In this document: one piece after another, positions 52,002 to 62,696 of the stretch
Layout: each line of letters starts with the position of its first letter
Position numbering within the stretch: position 1 is the first letter of the stretch
Assembly: GCA_002049455.2 (NCBI GenBank)
Contig: KV919142.1
Span: forward strand, 1 to 64,000
Direction of reading: 5' to 3'
From: Porphyra umbilicalis
Taxonomy: Eukaryota > Rhodophyta > Bangiophyceae > Bangiales > Bangiaceae
Length of the DNA: 64,000 nt
Program-made: the position numbers and the translations under genes
Notes under the pieces: model-generated
Databases searched by the model: none
The model's input: only the letters and a program-made list of their open reading frames with translations
Told to the model about the DNA's origin: nothing

Positions 52002-55000
52002 CTATTGGTTGCCGGCCTGCTGTCGGCCGACCTCTGTCGCCTCTATCGCCTCCGTCCGCCCCCCTACCCCTGCCGTCGCCGTCACGTGTGCCTGCACGCG
52101 TGCCGGAAAGGCGTGGTGACACGGATGGTCCCACACAAACGCTGGGTTGTAGTCCAACAGCCGCTCATAGTCCGCCTCGCGCCCCCGCACCGCCGCGTAG
52201 CAAGCTGACGGGGGCCGAGGGCGGTGATGCACAAAAACGGACGGCAGGTAGCCGACGGTCAACCCCGCCGCCCGCGCGTCGAGGAAAAAAGTCATATGCT
52301 CGTTGAGGGCGAGGGCGGGGCGCCACGGGGACGCTCGCAGCGCCGCCACACGCCCGAGCAGCGCGTTGTGCACCACGTCGACGCGGAGCGGGACGGTCAA
52401 GCCGGCGACGGACGGCCCCCGGTTTTCATTCCACACACACAGCGTGAGCGTGCGGGCGGCGAGGCTCGTCACGTTGGCCACGTAGCGGGGGATGGGCACC
52501 GCGTCGACGCGGCCGCGCGCGTCGACAGCGTTGAGGTGCGCCTCCATCTGCGCCATGCCCGGCAGGTTCCGCACCCGCAAGCCGACCACGTCCCACCCGC
52601 CGCCCGTGTCGGCGGCGCGGAGGAGCGCGCGCAGGTCGGTTTGCTCGTCAAACACGTGGTCGTCATCCACGAGGAGGAGGTAGGGCGTCGACGCTGCGTC
52701 GACGAGCGCGTTGCGGCCGGCCGAGATGCCAACGTCGGCCGGCAGCCGCAGCTCCTCCGTGTGCGGGTCGGCCGCAAACCAGGGGAGGGCGGCTAGGACC
52801 ACCCCCCTAGCGTCGTTGGCCACCGCCACCCGCACGTCGGGGTAAACGGAGCGGATGCTGCGGAGGAGGCCGCGGAGGGTGCCCACGACCGACGCGTCGC
52901 ACGGGTGGCTCTTGATGCCGACCGTGACGGTCGCCGCCAGAGGGCGGGCGCTGCGGGCAGCGCGCCACGCGGCCAACGACTGGGTGTCGGCGGCGGTGGT
53001 GGCCGCCGCCGCCACCGCCGCTGCTGCCACCGCGTCGGGCGCCGGCAGGGAGCGGTCCGAGTGCTGCGGCGGCGTTGGGAGCACACCGCGTCGCGCCGCC
53101 GCCGCCGCCGCCGCCAGCCGACCCGCCACACACGCCGTAAACGCGGCTTGCGTGTAGGTGCCCGCCACCGCCGCGACGCCCGCCGCTTGCAGCGCCGCGT
53201 ACGTACCCCCCCCACCCCCCCCACCACGGACGTGTCCCACCCACCCACCGACGCGAGCGCGGCGAGGTGGTCGACGACGCGCGCCGCCACAGCAGTGTCT
53301 GCCGCGTCGCCGCCGTCGGCCGTCGCCGACGGCGGCGCCACCACCACCGCCGTGGCCGGGGTGACGGCCCCCCCCGGCGGCGAGCCCCCACCCCCCGCCG
53401 CCGTGGTGACGACGAGGAGCCCCGCCGCCATGGCCGCCAGCACCCCCGCGTCCGCGTCGCCCGCCGCGGCGGGCACCAGGTACACGTCCGCCGCAGCCAG
53501 GGCGGCGGCGGCGGCGGAGGCGTCCCCACCCCCGCGGGGGAGGCGCCGCACCCACCCCGCCGCCGACGGGGGCGGCGTCCACGGGCCCGCCGCGTCGTCG
53601 CCGTCGGCGGCGCCCAAAAACACGAGGGGCGCCGCCGCCCCCGGCGGCAGCGGCGGCACCGCCGCCGCCCACACGCCGACAACGGCGGCGGCGAGCGCCG
53701 CCCCCTCCGCCGTCGGGGCGACGAGGACGACGGTGGCGGCGTCGGGGATGGCCGCCGCCGCCCGCGCGCCGTCGCGGGTGAGGCGCGACGCCAAGGCGCC
53801 GGCGGTCGCGGGGGGACGGCGGGGCGCCCCGAGCTCGCACACCCACACGGGTGCGTCGGGGGAGGCCCCCCGCGCGCGGCCCCCCGGCCGCGGCGCCGCA
53901 CCCCCGCCGCAGCCACGGCCGAGGTGGCCACCACCGCGTCGGCGGGGTGCGCCCAGGCGGCAGGGGCGCCCCCCCCCCCCCCCCCCCCCCCCGCCCCTCC
54001 CCTGCGTGTAGGCCACGACCACTGGGCCCCCCCCCCCCCCCCCCCCACCGCTTCACCCACCGCCGCCGCGGCCGCCGCCGCCCCCGCCGTGCCGTCGGCC
54101 ACGACGACGACGACCGCCGGCGCGCGCGTCGCGAGCAGGTGGCCGAGCAGCGGCCCCGGCGCAACGGCCGGCGGCACCACCCACGCGTCGTCAACGCCGT
54201 CGGCGGCGGCGGCGGCGGCGGTCGCGTCGGCGGATGCAGCGGGCACGACGCAGCCGGCCGCGTCGGCGCGCCACGACGGGCGCGTGGCGACGAGGGTGGC
54301 GCGCCCGCCGGCGGCGACGGCGGCGGCGGCAACGGCGGCGAGCGCGTCGCCGGCGGCGCCGTCGCCGAGGCGGGGGATGAGGTAGAGGGTTGGGGGGGGG
54401 GGGGGGGGGAGGGTGCCCCGCCCGTCCCCACCCCCGCCGCCCCTCGGGGGGGGGGGGACGCGCATCGCGCAGCAGCCGCCACAGGTCGTCGTCGGCGTCG
54501 GCCGCGCCGCCCGCACCAGTGGCCCCCGGCCCGCCGGCGGGGCGCGTCGGTGGCGGCCGCCGGCCGGCGGCGGCGGCCAAGGCGTCCGCCTCGTCGGCGG
54601 CGCACGACCAGCGCCAAAAGGCCCACTCAGACGCCAAGTGCGGGGCACCGCCCGCCGGCGACGCGGCGGGCCCGCTCCCCCGGTCGGCCGGCGGCGACGA
54701 GGACGGCGGCGGCGGCGGCGGCGCGCCGCCGCCACCGCCGCCCGCCGGCGACGCCACCGCGCGGGCGAGGGCCAAGACGCGGGCGGCAACCCCCCTCCCC
54801 CCCCCTGTCTCTGCCCCCCCCCCCGCCACCGCCGCCGCCGCCGCGTCGGCCGCCGCCACCCACACCCCCCGCCGCGCGGTCAGCGGCCATTCAAGCGGCG
54901 GGTGCCGGGGCGGGGGTCCCCCCTCCCCCCCCCCCCCCCCGTCCCCGCCCCCCCGCACCGCCCCCCGCACGGCGGCGACGTGGGGCCGCCCCGCGAGGGC

Positions 55001-55246
55001 GACCGCCGCCGCCTCGCCGTCGGTCGGCGCCGGCGCGGCGGCGGCGGGGAGGGCCGTCAGCAGCGCCACGCCGGGGGGGGACGCCGCGACGGCGGCGGCG
55101 AGGCAGTCGGCGGCGGCGGGCGCGGGGGGGGGGGGCGGGGGGCGCCCCCCGCCGCCGCCGCTGCCGCCGCCGCCGCCGGCGGGCACGCAACGCCCACGAC
55201 GGGCGTGTCTGTCCCTGGGAGGGTGGCGGGGAGGGGCGGCGGCGTG

Positions 55247-55294
<48 letters not shown>

Positions 55295-55750
55295 GTCGCG
55301 CGGACGACGGCGACCCAGGCGGGCCGCAGCGTCTGCCCCGCGAGCGCGTCGAGCGTCGTCCGCACGGCCGCGTCGTCGCCACGGCGCCCGCCCGCGGGCA
55401 CGTCGGCAAGGACAATGACGCCGATGGCGGCGGCGCCACCGCCGCCGACGCCCCCCCCGCCCGCCCGCGCCGACGCACCCCCCCCGCCCCGCGACCGCCG
55501 CAGCGGCGGCAGCCGCAGCAGCGACGCGCGCAGCGGCGGCCCCCCCCCCCCCGACCCACCCCCCCCGCCGCCGCCACCCCCGCCGCGACGGCGCGCGCCA
55601 CGGCCACCGCGACAGCGGCGGCCACCGCCACGGCCATGGCCGCCGCCGCGACGGCGGCGGCCACCGCCGCCGCCGGTGGGCGGCGCCCCCCCCCCCCCAC
55701 CGCCCCCCCCCAGGCAGCGCCTTTGCCGCCCCGCCCGCCGCCGCTGCCGC
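52002..55750 (-). CDS. Three-domain glycosyltransferase, paralog 2
   Basis: Same architecture as the gene at 39762. An Ala/Val-rich membrane anchor lies near 55.6-55.7 kb (AAMAVAVAAAVAVAVARAVA). A GT2-like domain follows near 55.3-55.45 kb (GVIVLADVPAGGRRGDDAAV). A GT4-like domain covers about 54.4-53.2 kb (TLYLIPRLGDGAAGDALAAV, AATVVLVAPTAEGAALAAAV, VLAAMAAGLLVVTT). The GT12-like end runs from about 52.95 kb (TVTVGIKSHPCDASVVGTLR, ISAGRNALVDAASTPYLLLV, DDDH) to TAG at 52002. The first two domains are more degenerate than in paralog 1. The GT4 part lacks the full nucleotide-sugar motif and may be inactive, while the C-terminal domain is well kept. The frame shifts at C-runs near 53210, 53970, 54035 and 54395 and probably more upstream. 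The start is not fixed; the window 55.7-56.2 kb is likely. Confidence 0.8.
55248..55291. repeat. CCG trinucleotide run in glycosyltransferase 2
   Basis: About 14 uninterrupted GCC/CCG triplets encode poly-Gly after the first strand of the GT2-like domain on the minus strand. Confidence 0.9.
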
Positions 55751-56126
55751 GCGGCGGCGGCACCGCGCCGCCCCCGCGCGCAGGTGCGCCGCCCACCCGC
55801 CGCCGCTGGGGGGGGGACGCCCCCGCCACCGCGCCGCCGCCGCCGCCGCCGCCGCCGCTGCGGCGGGCGGCGGCGGCGGCGGCGGCGGCGGTCGGCGGGG
55901 GAGTGGGGGGACCACCATTGCTCCGCGGTCGTGGGGGACGGGGAGGGGGGGGGGAGGGCGCCTGCCGTTGCGCGCGGTGGAGCGGGGGCGCGTCCCTCCC
56001 GCCGCCGCCACCGCGTGCGCCGTCGTCGCAGACGCGGGCGAAGGAGGTGCGAAGGGGGGGGGGGTGCCGCCGCTGCGCGGCCGCCGCCCAACGCGACGTG
56101 GGGGGTGGGCCACGGCAACGGCCGCA

Positions 56127-56173
<47 letters not shown>

Positions 56174-56497
56174 TGGGGGCACGCCCGCGGTCGCCGCGCC
56201 GGCGCGCCCCCGCCGGTGGGCGCGCGGCGCCGCGCGCCGCCGCCGCCGCCGTGGCGGCGGCGCCCGCCGCCGCCGGCGCCCGCCGCGCCGCGTGGCCGCC
56301 CGCCGCGGGCGGCGGGGGGGGGGTGTCCCCGGCGCCGCCGGGGGGGCGGGGCGCCCCCGACGCGGTGCAACGGCCGAGGGGGGGGGGGGGTGCGCCTGTC
56401 AGCGCCCCGCCGTCGGGGCGCGCGCGCCGACACCCACTGGCTGCACGCGGCGGCGGGCGGGGGCGGGGGCGGGCGGCCGCGGGCGCCGCCCGCGGCG

Positions 56498-56528
<31 letters not shown>

Positions 56529-58323
56529 CGCCGCGGCGCCGCGCGCGCGGCGCGCGCCGCCGCGCGCAGCGACGAAAAATCCCGCCACGCCGCGTCGGCG
56601 GCCGCCGCCGCGGCAGTGACCGGGGCACCTGCCACGTGGCGGCGGGCCCCCCGCGCCGCCGGCCCACCGCCGGGCGCCGCCCGACGGCGACGCGGCGGCG
56701 GCGCCGCCGCCGCCGCCGCAGCCGCCGCCGCCGCCGCCGCGGCGGGGGGCCCTCAGGCGACGCGGCGCAGTCGGGGCGACCGGTCGGGCAGCAGCGGCGG
56801 GGGGTGCGCCGGCCGCCAGTGACGGACCGTCGGCAACGGCGGGTCGCCCGTCGCGCGCGCGCGGTCCGCGGCGTGCGGTCCCGCGTGTGGGCGGCCGCGC
56901 GGGGGGCCGCGGCGGCCGCCGCGGCGGCCGCTCGCGCCCGGCGCGCCGCCGCGACAGACGGCGACCGCGCGCGCCGTCGGCGGACCGCGGGTCGGGGTGG
57001 GGGCGCCGTGGCGCACCCCCCGCCGTGCGGCCGCACCGCCGTCCCGTCGGCCCGCCGTCGGCCGGCGCCCGGCGGCAAGGGGTCGGGGGCGCGTCTGTGT
57101 CTCCTGCCGGATGCTTGGGGGGCGCCGCGTCGGTCGCCCCCGCCGCCGACGGTGTCGCCGCCGCGGGGCGGGCGGCCGCCGGCGCCGCCCCGCCGGGCGA
57201 CCGACGGCCAGCTGCGGGGCGCGCCGCAGCGGCGCGCGCAGACTGCGTGCCGGCCGACGCGTGGGGTCGTGTCCACCGCCCACACGGCCCCACTGGCGGG
57301 GCACGCGGCGCGCCGCGCCGCCCGCGCGCCGGGCACGGCTGCCTCACCGCCCGCCGTGGCGGCGGCGCGCACCCGCGGGGGCGTCGTCCACCAGTGGGCG
57401 AGCGGCAGTCCCGACAGCCCCGACGCCCCGCCGCCGCGCCGTCGGGGGCGGCGGATCCCTCTGCCCGTCGCGGCGATACCCGCCTCCGCGTGCCCGTCGA
57501 CGGCGGCCGCGGCGGCCGCCACGCCGGCCGGCGCAGCAGCGGCGGCGAGGCGCGGCGGCACGCGCAACGCCCCTCCCACGGGACACGCCGCGGGGCGAGG
57601 CCGGCCCCGTCCCGCCCGCGCCCGTTTCGGGGCTGCCCCCTAGGGGGCAGCCAAGGCCTTGGGGCGGGCGCCGCACGCGCCGCCGCCGTCGCGGTCATGG
57701 ACCGGCGCGGCGGGCGCCGAGGTGCCGCCTCGGCGCCGTGCCGCCGTGCGCGGCTGCTTCCCCGGCGTCACGCGCCACCGGTGCACCGGCGGGTAGGGTT
57801 TGCGGTTGCGCCCCTACGTGGGGGACATTGCCCTAACCGCGCCCTATCAGCGCCCCTCCGTAGCGCTCTTCCTAACCCTACCGGCGGCGACCACGGGTGC
57901 CGACAACTCCTGGATCCATCCCGCAGAATTTCACCCCGCTTCGTCCGAATTGTGCAGCGCTGCGGAATGGATTCGACCAGCGGCCGCAACGGGGATTCAT
58001 CGATGTACGTACTTGCACGCGGTTGGCAAACCGGTGAACGCCTGCCACGTCTCGGCGCGCTGCGGGGCGACTCTGCGGCCAGGCCCTCTGCGCCCGGCTG
58101 CCCGTCCGCCTCCCGGCCGCCGCGGCCGACGTTTGGCAGTCTGCGGCCGTTTTCGGCTCCCACTGTGCGCGGTGCGTCGGCCTCCATTGGTCGCTGCGCT
58201 TCTTTTCCCCCCCGCGGTGGTGGTGTGCGGTGGATCTTGACCGGCGGCGGCTGTTGGCGCCCCCCGCAGTGGCCCTCGGACGGCTGACGGCGGCGGCGGC
58301 GGCGGCGGGGGCGGGCGGCGACC
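55751..58323. other. Very GC-rich region without a supported gene
   Basis: Both strands are open in several frames for over a kilobase, with Arg, Pro, Ala and Gly-rich translations and no domain. A GGC run of about 16 triplets lies at 56125-56173. Composition becomes more ordinary at 57790-58130. The two genes on either side are transcribed away from this region (minus from about 55.7 kb, plus from 58324), so it probably contains both promoters. Confidence 0.5.
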
Positions 58324-58330
58324 ATGGACG
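58318..58330 (+). promoter_or_regulatory. Start context of the fusion gene
   Basis: The ATG at 58324 sits in GCGACCATGG, a near-ideal Kozak context. It is the first ATG after an in-frame TGA at 58285, which fixes the start. Confidence 0.8.
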
Positions 58331-61300
58331 CGGCGCCCGTGCCGGGTGCTGTCGAGCCGCCCGCCGCTGACGTTGTGGATGGTGGCGTGAGCGTGCCGGT
58401 GCTGCGGCCAGACCCTGCCGGGGGCGGCAGTGGCCCGCCGTCTGCCCCACTGGCGGCAGAGGCGGCGGCGGCAGCGGCGGCGGCGGCGGCAGCGGCGACG
58501 GCGGCGGCGGCGGCCAGCACCCGCGATGCGGCGTCCACCACCGCCACCGGCGCGGCCGATGCCAAGACTGGATCGACAGGGGCGGCGGGGACGACGACGG
58601 CGCCCAAGCGCAAGCAAAAGCCCGCGGAGAATTCGGTCATCCTCCCGTCGGGCCTCGACTCTGGGGACATTGTCCTCTTCAACCGCCGGTGTCTCTCCAT
58701 GCCCCCCTACGGCGCGGCGATCTGTGGCGTCGCCAAACTCTTCTCCAACAGCTCGTGGGACCACGTCGGCATTGTCGTGCGGCGGCCGCCGTCGGCGCCC
58801 GCCGCCGACGGGGAGGGGGAGGACGAGCTGCTCTTCCTCGAAGCCGACCTCGGGGGCGTCAAACTCCGCTCCCTCCGAGAGCGCCTCGCGCGCTCCAAGT
58901 CCAACGAGATTGCCATCCGCCGCCTGTCGGCGGTGCGCACCGACGAGATGCGGGAAAAGATGTACCAGTTCGCGCAGGATATGCTCGGCACGCCCTACGA
59001 GACGGGCACGGGGCAGCTCATCTCGTCCATCATTGACCCGCAGGCCAAGCAGCAGCGCGAGCGCCTGCACGCGCTGCTGCTCGACAAGCGCGTGCAGCTG
59101 TCAGAGATTGACCGGGAGCTGTCTGAGGCGGCGCTCACCGCCTTTCAACGGCGCACGTTGGAGAAGGAGCGCGCGCGCGTCGACGCGACGCGGCGGACCA
59201 TCCACGACCGGCTGGCGCAGGAGTTGTCCTCGTCGGCCGACGGGTACTTTGAGTCCAAGGACGACCTGTCGCGCGTGTTTTGTTCGGGGCTCGTCGCCGC
59301 CGCCTACCAGCGGGCGGAGCTCCTCGAGGCGTACCCGCCGGCGGCGGGGTATTCGCCAAAGGACTTTTCGACGGAGCAGACCAACCCGCCGGGCGTGTAC
59401 CTCCTCCGCGGCGCGCGGCTGAGCGACGAGGTGTACGTGCGGCGGACGCCCAAGAAGCGCACCGCCGACGGGGGGGTGGCGGACGATGCCGAGTCGGCCG
59501 CGCCCGCGGCGCCGGCGCCCCGCGTCGGTGGCATCACCTCGGGGGACCCCCCGTCGCGCAGCAGCCGCCAGCTGATCAGCAGCTCCATCAAGCGCACGGC
59601 GCTGGACGGGGTGCTCACCGACCAGTACAAGCGGTCGGGCTTTGTGCGCTCCTTCCGCGCGGTCGTTGTGGAGCCGGGGGACCTCGTCTTCCAGCAGGGC
59701 TCGTACGGCGACTCGCTGTACGTGGTGGAATCGGGCTCCCTCGACCGCTTTGTGGCCAAGGGCGGGGGGGACCCCAAGCTCGTGTCGACGCTCGGCCCGG
59801 GCAACACGTTTGGCACGACCGCCGTGATGTACAACAGCCCCCGCATGTCGACGCTCCGCGCCAAGGAGCGGTGCTTGTTGTGGGCGGTCACCCGCCCGAC
59901 GCTCGAGCGCATCAAGGACACGACGGACAATGTGCAGGATATCCTGTCGTCGGTCGAGACGCGGCGGCTGCGGACGCTGTTGCGCGACCACTTCCTCTTT
60001 AAGCGGCTCGACCGGCTGGGGCCGGCGGAGCTGAGCCACTTTTTCCCGGTCAAATTCCGGGCGGGGGAGGAGGTGTTTAAGCAGGGCGACCCGGGCGACA
60101 ACTTTTACATCATCAAGAGCGGTGAGCTGGAGCGCCACATCCGCCACCCGCGGCCGTCGCGGGGCTCCCGCATGGGCGTGTCCCGGGGGGCGGCGGGCGC
60201 GGCGGGCGGGGGGGGCGCCGACGCGGGGTTGTCGGCGAGCGAGGAGGACGAGGATGAGGAGGATGAGGAGGATGAGGAGGAGGGTGGGGTCGGAGGGGAC
60301 GACCAACGGACGGCCGGCGCGCAGAGGCGGGGCGGCGGTAAACGCGGCGGCGGCGGGCGCGACCGCGCAAGCGGCGGCGGGGGCGGCCAGCGCAAGCGGC
60401 GGCGCTCGTCTCGGGTTGACAATGACGACGACGAGGGCGGCGCGTTTGGCACGGGCTGGGCGGACAAGGAGTACCGGTCGCTGTCCTTGACGCTCGGCCC
60501 GGGGCAGTCCTTTGGGGAGCTGTCGCTCATGTACAATGCGCCGCGGGCGGCGACGGTCCGCGCGCGCACGGACGTGGAGTGTTGGGCGATCAGCGCCGAG
60601 TCCTTCCACCGCCTCCACTTGGGCGGCGGCGCCAACTACCTGCGCTCCGTCTTTAAGCAGTCGGCGAGCGTCACACGCGACGGGCAGTCGTACATGACGT
60701 CGGCGGATGTGCTCAAGTTTGCCAACGTCGACGCGCTGCCGGCGGCCGACCGGGAGCGCCTGTCGTCGCTGCTCCTCGCGCTCGTCTCGTGCCACCGGGA
60801 CCGGTCGCGGGACGACTCGCTCGACGACGTGCTGGCGCTCGACGGCGGCGGCAATGGGGGCGGCGGCGGCAAGCGCCGCCGCCGCGCGCGGCGCTCTGGC
60901 GCGGGCCTCGTCGACTTTTGGGAGTTTGTGCGCTTTGACATTGTCCTCAACCAGCCGGCGGCGGAGCTGGACTTTGCCTTCCGGCTTGCGGACAAGAACA
61001 ACTCGGGGTTTGTCGACTTGGAGGAAATCCAATCCCTCCTCGCCGAGTACGCGCCCGTCGACGAGCAGGCGCGGGAGCTGCTGTCGGGCCCCTCCCCCGC
61101 CCTCGTGCGCGTCTTTGGCCCCGACGGCTCGCGGGTGTTGTCGTACAAGGAGTTTTGCGCGGTCGGCGACGACTTTTTGCCGCCGACCTTTCGGCGCGAC
61201 ATCCGCACGCTCGCCTCCCACTTGCTGCACGACACGGCGGCGGCGACGCCGGGCGGCACCGTCCCCGCCGCCGAGGTGTTTGAGCCGGCCTCTGCGTCGC

Positions 61301-62602
61301 TCGCCGCCGACGCGGCGTTGACCGCCACCTCGTCGGCCAAGGTGCGGATGGAGGTGAGCCACCTCTTTGCCGTTGCCGTGTCGGGGGCGCTCGCGCGGAC
61401 GGCGGTGGCGCCGCTTGACCGGCTCAAAATTTTGCGGCAAGTCACCCCGCCCTCCTCGTCGCCACGGTGGCTGCGGCGGCAGGCAGCTGCGGCGGCGACG
61501 GCAGCAGCGGGCGACGCCGCGCCCGCCGCCGCCGCCGCCGCCGGTGCCGCGCGCCCCGCGGGCACCTGGGTCGGCCTCAAGGGCGTCGTCGACATGGTCC
61601 GCCGCGACGGCGGCGGCTACCGCGCGCTCTTTCGGGGCAACGGCGCCAACGTCATCCGCATCGTGCCCGCCACGGCGGTGCAGCTGGCGGGCGTCGAGTA
61701 CCTCCGCACCCACCCGCTGGCGGGGGAGTTGGCGGCCGCCACGGGGGGGCGCGTCGGCCACGCGGCGCCGTGGGAGACGGTCGTCATCCTGGGGGGGCTG
61801 GCGGGCATGGCCGCCGCCGCCGTCACCTACCCGCTCGACGTCATCCGCGGGCGCCTCAGCGTGCAGTCGGCCGCGTCGTTTGGGGCGGCGGCGGCGGCGG
61901 CGGCGGCGCCCGCCGCGGCGGCGACGGCGCCCGCCGCGGCGGGTGCGGCGGGCACCACGGCTGCAACGGCCACGGCCACGGCGGCGGCGGCCGCCGCCGC
62001 CGGCGTGGGCGCGTCGCGGGCGACCCCCCCCCCCCCCCCCCCCCCCTACCGGGGCATCGTGCACGGCCTCTCCACCGCCGTCCGCACCGAGGGCGTCGGC
62101 GTCCTCTCGCGCGGCCTCCTCCCCACCCTCCTCGGCGTCTTCCCGTACGTCGGCATCAGCTTTGGGATGTACGAGGTTGTGCGCCCGGCGCTGCCGCGCC
62201 GCAACGATGGCAGCGGGCGGCCGACCGCCGGGTCGGCCATTGTCGCGGGCGCGGCCGCGTCGGCGACGGGCCAGCTGGCGGCCTTCCCCCTCGACACGTG
62301 CCGCCGGCGGATGCAGGTGGCCGGGTGGGCGGGCGTCGGCGGGGGGGTGCCCGCCGAGCAGGGGCGCCTCGGCCTGACTGGCACCGTGCGGCAGGTGCTG
62401 CGCGACGGGGGCGTGCGGGCGCTCTTTCGGGGGCTCGTGCCCAACCTCATCAAGGTCGTCCCCGCGTCGGCGGTGAGCTTTTACGCGTACGAGCACGCGC
62501 GGGCGGTGTGGTTGACGGTGCAGGCGACGGCGGGGGGGGGGGCTGGGGGGGGGGGGGGGGGGGAGCGCCGCCGGCCGTGCCCCGGTGCGCCGCGAGGTGT
62601 AG
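58324..62602 (+). CDS. Fusion: papain-like amidase, two cNMP-binding, EF-hand, mitochondrial carrier
   Basis: One uninterrupted frame of about 1,400 codons. Residues 110-355 resemble the permuted NlpC/P60 (YiiX-like) papain fold: SGDIVLFN, His147 in SSWDHVGIVV, and Cys320 in RVFCSGLVAAAY. Residues 438-526 form a first cyclic-nucleotide-binding domain whose phosphate cassette (FGTTAVMYNSPR, 496) lacks the Glu. Residues 572-772 form a second domain with a perfect PKA-type cassette (FGELSLMYNAPRAATVRA, 730) and an acidic and Gly/Arg insert of about 115 residues. An EF-hand loop follows (DKNNSGFVDLEE, 890-901), in a setting like SLC25A12/13. Residues 1010-1399 are a full three-repeat carrier like the ATP-Mg/Pi and CoA carriers (PLDRLK 1030, YPLDVIR 1170, FPLDTCRRR 1322). 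It is probably a calcium- and cyclic-nucleotide-controlled transporter. No targeting peptide is obvious; the first 100 residues are Ala-rich. After the last helix a G-run blurs the frame. The nearest stop is TAG at 62600, while the original frame stays open to the window end. Confidence 0.9.
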
Positions 62603-62696
62603 GACACCGCGCGTGGGTGCTTGGCGCACGTGGCGGTGGCGGTGGCGGCGCGGACGGGTGGGGCGGCCGCGCGCCCCCGGTGTGGCGCGGGTGCCC
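62603..62696. other. Convergent 3' junction
   Basis: Less than 100 bases separate the likely ends of the plus-strand fusion gene and the minus-strand HEAT-like gene. No terminator motif is evident. Confidence 0.4.

Noticed and set aside
53851-57698. Very long Arg/Pro/Gly-rich frames on both strands
   Set aside because: Extreme GC removes stop codons. These frames overlap the glycosyltransferase on the minus strand and show no motif of their own.
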